From Solirubrobacterales bacterium (lineage in GTDB: Bacteria; Actinomycetota; Thermoleophilia; Solirubrobacterales; Solirubrobacteraceae), in NCBI GenBank assembly GCA_003151895.1, contig PLYX01000242.1, positions 1-5,169 on the forward strand: a stretch of DNA of 5,169 bases. The letters are read 5' to 3'. The notes under the pieces are model-generated. The model worked only from the letters and a program-made list of their open reading frames with translations, did no database searches and was not told the origin of the DNA. Positions 1 to 4,357 of the stretch are shown here, piece after piece (positions within the stretch are counted from its first letter, which is position 1; every line of letters begins with the position of its first letter). Position numbers and translations under genes: made by a program.

Positions 1-587
1 AGGAGACGGTCGCGACCGCGATCTCGGCCGCCGAGACCGGCCACCTCGTGCTCTCCACCGTCCACACCGTGGATGCGTCTGAGTCGATCAACCGCCTGCT
101 CGACTTTTTCCCGCCCCACCAGCACAACCAGGCGCGCTCGATGATCGCCGGCACGATCAGGGGTGTCATCTCCCAGCGACTCGTCCCCGGCGCGAACGGC
201 GGCCGCGTGGCGGTGTGCGAGATCCTGCGCATGACCGGTCGCGTGCGCGACATGATCGTCGACCCCAACCAAACCGGCCTGCTCGGCGAGGCGATCTCCT
301 CGGGCGCCTACTACGGCATGCAGACCTTCGACCAGGCTCTCTTCCACCACGTCAAGGCGGGGCGCGTAACCGTCGAGGACGCGCTGCGCGTGGCCTCCAG
401 CCCACACGACTTCAAGCTGCTCTTGCAGTCCGACGGCCGCAAGGGCACAACGATGGAGGACGTCGCGCAAGCCCACGCCCGCCGCGAGGGCGCCGCTGTG
501 CCGCCGCCTGCCGTGCCTCCCCAACCTGCTGCGCCGGCGCCCGCCGGCGAGACATCCAGCCCCAGCCCGCCGGTTACCGTCTGGTAG
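1..587 (+). CDS. pilT: PilT-type type IV pilus retraction ATPase, C-terminal part (5' end outside window)
   Basis: Hexameric cytoplasmic ATPase that powers retraction of type IV pili (twitching motility). The frame is open from base 3 to TAG at 585-587, giving 194 visible residues; the N-terminal domain, Walker A and Walker B lie upstream of the window. Visible family hallmarks: the His-box region AETGHLVLSTVHT (fragment residues 10-22), the arginine-containing stretch IRGVISQRLVP, and the C-terminal YYGMQTFDQALFHHVKAGR followed by VTVEDALRVASSPHDFKLLL. The spacing matches PilT rather than PilB/GspE, which has a tetracysteine zinc motif that is absent here. The family normally ends soon after the 'SP.D..L' segment; here a Pro/Ala-rich tail of about 35 residues follows, probably disordered. 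The next gene is a regulator with its own control region, so pilT looks like the last gene of its transcription unit. A GTG at 48-50 is internal, not a start, because homology continues upstream of it. Confidence 0.93.
   Translation, partial: ETVATAISAAETGHLVLSTVHTVDASESINRLLDFFPPHQHNQARSMIAGTIRGVISQRLVPGANGGRVAVCEILRMTGRVRDMIVDPNQTGLLGEAISSGAYYGMQTFDQALFHHVKAGRVTVEDALRVASSPHDFKLLLQSDGRKGTTMEDVAQAHARREGAAVPPPAVPPQPAAPAPAGETSSPSPPVTVW
533..554 (+). repeat. 22-nt exact repeat, copy 1 (in the pilT tail)
   Basis: The 22 bases are identical to 4718-4739 in the ftsZ linker, in the same reading phase, and encode the peptide PAPAGET in both. The first 16 bases form a near-perfect palindrome: two 7-base arms (GCCGGCG and CGCCGGC) around a 2-base centre. 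Biased codon use in Pro/Ala-rich linkers can explain this, so a function is not claimed. Confidence 0.6.
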
Positions 588-671
588 AAGCTGTTTGGCG
601 CTCCAGCAGCGGTCGGCTGACACCACCGCGAGCGGACTTCCGCTACTTCAGTTGGTAAAGTAACGGTTGAA
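588..671. promoter_or_regulatory. Intergenic control region upstream of the HxlR-family regulator
   Basis: This 84-bp gap lies between pilT and the hxlR-type gene, and its right part (about 637-671) is clearly AT-richer than the flanks. It holds two adjacent inverted repeats: AGCGGA/TCCGCT at 631-644 (2-nt spacer) and TACTT/AAGTA at 644-662. A weak sigma70-like promoter can be drawn: a GAC core at 635-637 as part of a -35 and TAAAGT at 656-661 as -10, 17 nt apart. This would place the transcript start only a few bases before the ATG at 672, so the mRNA may be nearly leaderless; no Shine-Dalgarno sequence is visible. I see no convincing hairpin-plus-T-tract terminator for pilT. The promoter assignment is an inference from motif matching. 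Confidence 0.4.
644..662. promoter_or_regulatory. Putative HxlR-family operator (TACTT-N9-AAGTA)
   Basis: An inverted repeat with 5-bp arms TACTT (644-648) and AAGTA (658-662) and a 9-bp centre lies 9 bp before the regulator's ATG. It overlaps the only plausible -10 element. HxlR-family dimers commonly bind AT-rich dyads of this kind next to their own gene, so autoregulation by occlusion of the promoter is likely. The dyad is seen directly; the binding is inferred. Confidence 0.4.
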
Positions 672-1028
672 ATGGCTGCTGACGACACCTGCCCCGTTTG
701 TCGCACCGCCGAGGTGGTGTGTGGCAAGTGGACGCTTCTGCTCGTGCGCGATCTTGCCGAGGGACGCTCCCGCTTCTGTGAGCTCGAGCGCTCGCTTGCG
801 GGGATCAGCCCGCGCACGCTCTCGCTGCGCCTGCGGGCGCTCGAGGAGGAGGGGATCGTGGAACGCCATACGTTCGGAGAGGTGCCCCCGCGCGTCGAGT
901 ATGCGCTGACCGAAAAGGGCTTGGCGCTGCTGCCGATTATCGAGGACATGCGCTCCTACGGGGAGCTCTGGCTCGGGCTCGGCTGCGAAGACGCGGTCAA
1001 GGGCGCGCTCGCCGTAGCCGTCGCGTAA
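672..1028 (+). CDS. HxlR-family winged helix-turn-helix transcriptional regulator
   Basis: DNA-binding regulator of 118 residues, the usual HxlR size. Family signatures in order: N-terminal CP (C7-P8), GKWTLLLVRDL (18-28), RFCELERSLAGISPRTLSLRLRALEEEGIV (34-63) containing the recognition helix, the wing segment EVPPRVEYALTEKG (70-83) and a C-terminal dimerisation helix through about residue 100. The ATG at 672 is the natural start because it puts the CP motif at the normal position; no ribosome binding site precedes it, which fits a leaderless or near-leaderless transcript. There are five cysteines (7, 10, 17, 36, 105), and C7/C10 form CPVC. Several family members (HypR, YodB and QorR types) sense oxidants or quinones through the N-terminal cysteine, so a redox role is possible but unproven. 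No enzyme target gene sits beside it in the usual divergent arrangement; the next gene downstream, in the same direction, is of unknown function. Confidence 0.93.
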   Translation: MAADDTCPVCRTAEVVCGKWTLLLVRDLAEGRSRFCELERSLAGISPRTLSLRLRALEEEGIVERHTFGEVPPRVEYALTEKGLALLPIIEDMRSYGELWLGLGCEDAVKGALAVAVA

Positions 1029-1065
1029 GCAACAACTTGGCCACGCAACGCACGCTGCGTCAAGC

Positions 1066-1070
1066 AGGAG
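1066..1070 (+). promoter_or_regulatory. Strong Shine-Dalgarno-like AGGAG, out of frame with the long downstream gene
   Basis: AGGAG stands 4 nt before a GTG at 1075-1077, ideal geometry for translation initiation. That GTG opens a 62-codon frame ending at 1263 which overlaps, one frame away, the start of the 446-aa gene (GTG at 1101). The 62-residue product (Ser/Pro/Arg-rich) resembles an out-of-frame shadow. The site could be chance, a short leader ORF, or a sign that a one-base insertion or deletion separates the true start from the rest of the gene. Confidence 0.35.
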
Positions 1071-1100
1071 CGCCGTGGCGCGCACCGAAGTGAGCCAACT

Positions 1101-2441
1101 GTGCGTTCACTCCAGCTGCAAGCCGCACTCGCCGAGTTCGCCGCTCAGGCCGCCGCCAGCCTACACGCTGACGTCCTCGCGGGCCAGGAGGTCCCATTCG
1201 AGCTCGCCTCCCATTCAGGTCGCGGGCGTGGGGCCTCGCCGCTGTACTGCTACCGCCCGCTGACGGGCGCGTTCGTCGCCGAGCGCTTCCCCGCGCTGCG
1301 CCGCCTCGACGGTTACGCGCGGGCGGCCAAGTTGCTCGAGGACTTCGACGGGCTCGACCGCGACCTGATCTCCACCGGTGGAGACCCCACCGTCAGCCAC
1401 GGGGCGCGAGGACGCTGCGACGCGGCCCTGCTCGCGCTGCTGCAGGACGTGTTCGACGAGCAAACCGACTTCGACCGATCGAAGATAGGCCAGCACCCCG
1501 AACGCCTCGACCGTGCGCTCGAGCGCCTCGATGGCTCGGCGTTTGCCGCCGCCGGCGAGGTGACGCTCGTGGCGACTCTCCACGGCCTCACGATCACATC
1601 GCAGGAGCTTGCACTCACGCGCGGCCTGCTGATCGCCCAGCCCGGAGCCATACGGGGAGCGCCCGAGCAGGCGCTGTGCGCAGGCGCTCGCGGCGAGGAC
1701 GATCACCTGCTCGTGGTGTTCAGCGCCGAAGACTCCGACCCCCGCGCGGCGATCGCCCAAGGCAGGGACGTCGTGCGCGAGCTGTTGCGCGCGCTGCGCC
1801 TGTTCGGCGATGGACGCATCGCGCTCGGTGCGCTCGCCTGGACGCGGATCGGCTCTGCCCCCTGGGACACGATCGCGCTCGGCACGGGCGGCCGCCCGCA
1901 CGGGATGCTCGTGGTGAGCGCCGAGCAGGAGGACGAGCTACGCGCGTTCTGCAACCTCGTCTCGCGCCGCGCACCGCACGCCAACGAGGTCGCGTGGGCG
2001 CTGCGGCGCTTCGAGCTGGGCTGTGAGCGCGCGTCCGAGTACGAGGGGATCAGCGACCACTTGATGGCGCTGCGCGTGCTGCTGGGCGCCCCATCTGAGC
2101 TCGAGCCCGACGGCTCGCCCGACGGGCGGCTTGCGGCTCGCCTGGCGGCGCTGTGCGCCACACCCGATCTGCGCGGCGCCCTTGCCGAGCGCACACTCAA
2201 GGCGATCGCGTTGGAGCGCCACGCCATCGCCGGGACCGCCGTCGAGCGCGCCAGCGGTCTCGCCATCGCGCGCGAGCTCTCCAACCACCTGCGCGCGTTG
2301 CTGCGCGACGTGGTGTGCGGCCACCTCTCCTCCGACCTTGCCTCACTCGCCGACGAGCTGCTGCTCTCAGGCGTTGAGCTGGGAGAAGAGTCGCTCGGCG
2401 ATGACCGCGAGGCCTCCGAGGTCCTGAACGTCGCCGTCTAG
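1101..2441 (+). CDS. Uncharacterised protein with a C-terminal Apea/HEPN-like helical region
   Basis: A soluble protein of 446 residues that I do not recognise as a named family. There is no signal peptide or membrane segment. The N-terminal two thirds are mixed alpha/beta, with beta-like stretches such as VTLVATLHGLTITS and HLLVVFSAED. The C-terminal part (about 295-410) has the look of Apea-like HEPN domains: an ALRRFELGCER helix, DHLMALRVLLG in place of the usual 'iD..iALEaLL', RLAARLAALCA, then LKAIALERHAIAG where HEPN proteins carry the RxxxxH active site. In that alignment the Arg and His are not preserved; a separate RELSNH (391-396) does match Rx4H in the following helix. The start is GTG at 1101, the only start codon in frame after the hxlR stop, with a weak AGTGAG upstream (1089-1094). 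The last 75 bp overlap the opposite-strand ArsA-like gene. Coding is supported by length and GC3; function is unknown. Confidence 0.75.
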   Translation: MRSLQLQAALAEFAAQAAASLHADVLAGQEVPFELASHSGRGRGASPLYCYRPLTGAFVAERFPALRRLDGYARAAKLLEDFDGLDRDLISTGGDPTVSHGARGRCDAALLALLQDVFDEQTDFDRSKIGQHPERLDRALERLDGSAFAAAGEVTLVATLHGLTITSQELALTRGLLIAQPGAIRGAPEQALCAGARGEDDHLLVVFSAEDSDPRAAIAQGRDVVRELLRALRLFGDGRIALGALAWTRIGSAPWDTIALGTGGRPHGMLVVSAEQEDELRAFCNLVSRRAPHANEVAWALRRFELGCERASEYEGISDHLMALRVLLGAPSELEPDGSPDGRLAARLAALCATPDLRGALAERTLKAIALERHAIAGTAVERASGLAIARELSNHLRALLRDVVCGHLSSDLASLADELLLSGVELGEESLGDDREASEVLNVAV

Positions 2442-3497
2442 GTGAGGCACGAGCAGCGGGTCGCGTTCGCCGAGCGCCTTCGACAGCGTCGCCACGCTCT
2501 CGCGGTCGCGCTTTGCGAGCACATCGAAGTCGGCCAGGTTGTCCGCCACGCGCGTGGCGAGCGCCGCGCCGAGCTTGCTCGACAGCAGCTGCGCCACGTC
2601 CTCGGGCGTGTGCCCGTCGAGCCCCTGATCGTGGAAGCGGTTGACGATCAAACCGGCGAACTCCATCTTCTCCTTGCCGAGCTGAGCGTGCAGGAACACC
2701 GCCTCGCGCGCCGGCTCGTGCTCGGGGGAAGTGACGATCAAGAAGCTCGTCACAGGGTCGCGCAGCAGTTGCTTGACGCCCCGTGCGCGCTCGCGAAAGC
2801 CGTCGGTGAGACCGGCGAGCGAGCCGAAGAAGCCGGAGAGCTCGCCGATCAGGTTGACGCCCGTGACGCGCGCGAACACCGAGAACATCAGGCCAGCGCC
2901 GCGTCCGAACAGGCCGCGGGTGACACCCCCGGGCGCGAGCAGCACCCTCAGCGCGCGGCCCTCCAGGAAGCGGGTGAGCCGGTCCGGCGCGTCGAGGAAG
3001 TCGAGCGCGTCGCGCGAGGGGGGCGTGTCGAGCACGATCGCGTCCCACTCGCCGCTGCGGTGCAGCTCATACAGCTTCGCCACGGCGGTGAACTCCTGCG
3101 AGCCCGCCACCGCGGAGGAGAGCTCGCGATAGATGCGGTTGGAGAGGATCTCCTCGCGCGTGCGCTCGTCGGGGGCGAGACGGGCGATGAGATCGTCGAA
3201 GGTGCCCTTGGAGTCGAGCATCATCGCCCACAGCTCTCCCTCGAGCTCGATGCCGTGCTCGGAGAGCGTGTGAGGCTCGATCCGGCGCGGCTCGCCGGAG
3301 AGCTCGCGTAGTCCGAGCGCCCCCGCGAGGCGCCGGGCCGGGTCGATGCTCACGACCGCCACCTTGCGCCCGCGCGCCGCCAACCCGAGCGCGAGCGCGG
3401 CTGAGACGGTGGTCTTGCCGACGCCGCCCGCGCCCACGCACACGCACACCTGCTTTCCCTTCAGGCGCTTCTCCAGCGGGACATGACGCGCAGGCAC
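2367..3497 (-). CDS. ArsA/Get3-like ATPase lacking the signature lysine (actinobacterial Rv3680-like type)
   Basis: P-loop ATPase of the SIMIBI class, 376 residues from the chosen start. Motifs: P-loop GAGGVGKTT (22-30), switch I SIDPARRLAGALG (50-62), the helical segment FTAVAKLYELHRSGEWD, and Walker B/switch II LDTPPSRDALDFLDAP (156-171). A hydrophobic Gly/Phe-rich stretch (about 195-234) follows, corresponding to the substrate or client region of ArsA/Get3. The conserved ArsA signature GKGG is GAGG: Ala23 (codon at 3429-3431) replaces the lysine that contacts ATP across the dimer. There is no Get3 zinc CxxC and no arsenite cysteine triad. As I recall, mycobacterial Rv3680 has the same substitution and acts with a lysine-bearing partner (Rv3679); no such partner is adjacent here. 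GTG 3497 is preferred because it puts the P-loop near residue 22 as in relatives; ATG 3578 (403 aa) or GTG 3599 (410 aa) are possible but would almost abut or overlap parA. True anion transport is unlikely to be safely inferred. Confidence 0.88.
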   Translation of the reverse strand: MPARHVPLEKRLKGKQVCVCVGAGGVGKTTVSAALALGLAARGRKVAVVSIDPARRLAGALGLRELSGEPRRIEPHTLSEHGIELEGELWAMMLDSKGTFDDLIARLAPDERTREEILSNRIYRELSSAVAGSQEFTAVAKLYELHRSGEWDAIVLDTPPSRDALDFLDAPDRLTRFLEGRALRVLLAPGGVTRGLFGRGAGLMFSVFARVTGVNLIGELSGFFGSLAGLTDGFRERARGVKQLLRDPVTSFLIVTSPEHEPAREAVFLHAQLGKEKMEFAGLIVNRFHDQGLDGHTPEDVAQLLSSKLGAALATRVADNLADFDVLAKRDRESVATLSKALGERDPLLVPHLDGDVQDLGGLAVIAERLFSQLNA

Positions 3498-3589
3498 CCG
3501 GAGATCGTAGGCCGGGCGTGCAGGAATCGCCCGTCGCTCTGCGAATACCCAACCCGACGGCTTTCCAAAATCGACCATCGGAGCCTGCC
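3498..3589. promoter_or_regulatory. Divergent intergenic region between the ArsA-like gene and parA
   Basis: This 92-bp stretch separates the 5' ends of two divergent genes and is less GC-rich than either (for example the run ggctttccaaaatcgacc). It must hold promoters for both directions, unless one gene is read from further inside the other. On the minus strand a weak pair TTGGAA and TATTCG with a 15-nt spacer can be drawn, too poor to call confidently. I see no parS-like TTTCACGTGAAA palindrome. Both flanking genes have an open frame running through it, so part of it could be coding if a longer start is used. Confidence 0.4.
3580..3583 (+). promoter_or_regulatory. Ribosome binding site that decides the parA start (GGAG)
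   Basis: GGAG ends 6 nt before the GTG at 3590-3592. It supports the shorter ParA start over the in-frame GTG at 3518, which would add 24 residues of unconserved, Pro/Arg-rich sequence and run across the divergent promoter region. Confidence 0.6.
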
Positions 3590-4357
3590 GTGACTGCACG
3601 GGCCAAGGTCATCGCGTTCGCCAATCAGAAGGGCGGGGTGGCCAAGACAACGACGACACTCAACCTGGCCGCCGCCTTCGCGGAGGAGGGTCATCGCGTC
3701 CTGTGCGTCGACATGGACCCGCAGGGCAACCTCACGATGTCTCAGGGCATCGACCCCGACACGCTCGAGCTGTCGATGTACGACGTGCTCACCCAGCGTG
3801 CCACCATCCGCGAGGTGATCCGCAAGCGCGAGATCGACATCGCCTGCGCGTCGATCGACCTCGCCGGCGCGGAGATCGCGATGTCGACGATGATCGGCCG
3901 CGAGCGCTCGCTGCAGAAGGCGTTCGAACCGATCATGGAGGACTACGACTTCATCTGCATCGACACCCCGCCGAGCCTCGGCCTGCTCACCATCAACGCT
4001 CTTACCGCCGCCGACAAGGTTATTGTCCCCGTGCAGTGCGAGTATCTGTCGATGCGTGGCCTAATCCAGTTGCAGAACACCCTGGCGATGATTCGTGAGA
4101 ACCTCAATCCAGACGTCGATATCGAGGGTATCCTCCCGACGTTGGTCGATTCGCGCACGATCCACGCCAAGGAGGCGATCGAGATCCTCGAGGAGAACTT
4201 CGGTGACCGCGTGTTCGCCTCGCGCATTCGTAAGACCGTGCGTTTCGCAGAGGCTCCTGTGAAGGGGATGTCGGTGCTCAAGTACGAGCCGGACGGCGTG
4301 GCTGCCCAGTCCTACCGTCAGCTGGCGCAAGAGGTCTTGGCTAATGGCAAACCCTAA
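3590..4357 (+). CDS. soj: ParA/Soj-family chromosome partitioning or positioning ATPase
   Basis: A 255-residue ATPase that dimerises on ATP and binds DNA non-specifically to segregate or position cargo. It begins with the classic KVIAFANQKGGVAKTT: deviant Walker A KGGVAKTT (14-21) with both signature K14 and K19. Further motifs are VDMDPQGN (40-47), Walker B ICIDTPPSLG (122-131) and VPVQCEYLSMRGL (146-158), then SRIRKTVRFAEAP near the C-terminus, the region of DNA-contacting basic residues in Soj. There is no N-terminal helix-turn-helix (unlike plasmid type Ia ParA) and no MinD-type C-terminal amphipathic membrane helix. The length is typical of Soj. GTG at 3590 is chosen for its GGAG site and for matching the family N-terminus. 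No parB/spo0J follows; instead the stop overlaps the ATG of ftsZ by 14 bp, pointing to coupled translation and perhaps joint function in placing the division site. Confidence 0.93.
   Translation: MTARAKVIAFANQKGGVAKTTTTLNLAAAFAEEGHRVLCVDMDPQGNLTMSQGIDPDTLELSMYDVLTQRATIREVIRKREIDIACASIDLAGAEIAMSTMIGRERSLQKAFEPIMEDYDFICIDTPPSLGLLTINALTAADKVIVPVQCEYLSMRGLIQLQNTLAMIRENLNPDVDIEGILPTLVDSRTIHAKEAIEILEENFGDRVFASRIRKTVRFAEAPVKGMSVLKYEPDGVAAQSYRQLAQEVLANGKP
4329..4334 (+). promoter_or_regulatory. Ribosome binding site for ftsZ inside the end of parA
   Basis: AAGAGG lies 9 nt before the ATG at 4344. With the parA stop 11 nt downstream of that ATG, this is a standard arrangement for translational coupling and supports the upstream ATG as the real ftsZ start. 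Confidence 0.5.

Noticed and set aside
311..949. Minus-strand frame of 212 codons across the pilT end and hxlR
   Set aside because: Antisense to PilT and HxlR coding sequence; Ser/Thr-rich shadow composition.
1029..1100. Possible terminator hairpin ACGCA-CGC-TGCGT at 1048-1060
   Set aside because: The stem is only 5 bp, there is no T-tract, and the next ribosome binding site follows at once; not a convincing terminator.
1215..1901. Minus-strand frame of 228 codons opposite the 446-aa gene
   Set aside because: No recognisable motif, Arg-rich composition, and no ribosome binding site. The + strand frame covers the whole interval, is far longer and has more plausible protein composition.
2197..3048. 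Minus-strand frame of 283 codons overlapping the ArsA-like gene
   Set aside because: Extremely Arg/Ala-rich and lies in another frame of the same strand as the ArsA-like gene; a shadow frame.
2442..3311. Long + strand frame of 289 codons starting right after the stop of the 446-aa gene
   Set aside because: It is antisense to the ArsA-like gene, which has unmistakable motifs. The translation is Arg/Glu/Ala-rich low-complexity sequence typical of the complementary frame of high-GC genes.
3518..3589. Upstream GTG start for ParA adding 24 residues
   Set aside because: The added residues have no family match and cross the divergent regulatory region; GTG 3590 has a GGAG at good spacing and gives the normal Soj N-terminus.
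3498..3589. Search for a parS site near parA
   Set aside because: No TTTCACGTGAAA-like palindrome was found here by eye, nor elsewhere in the window.
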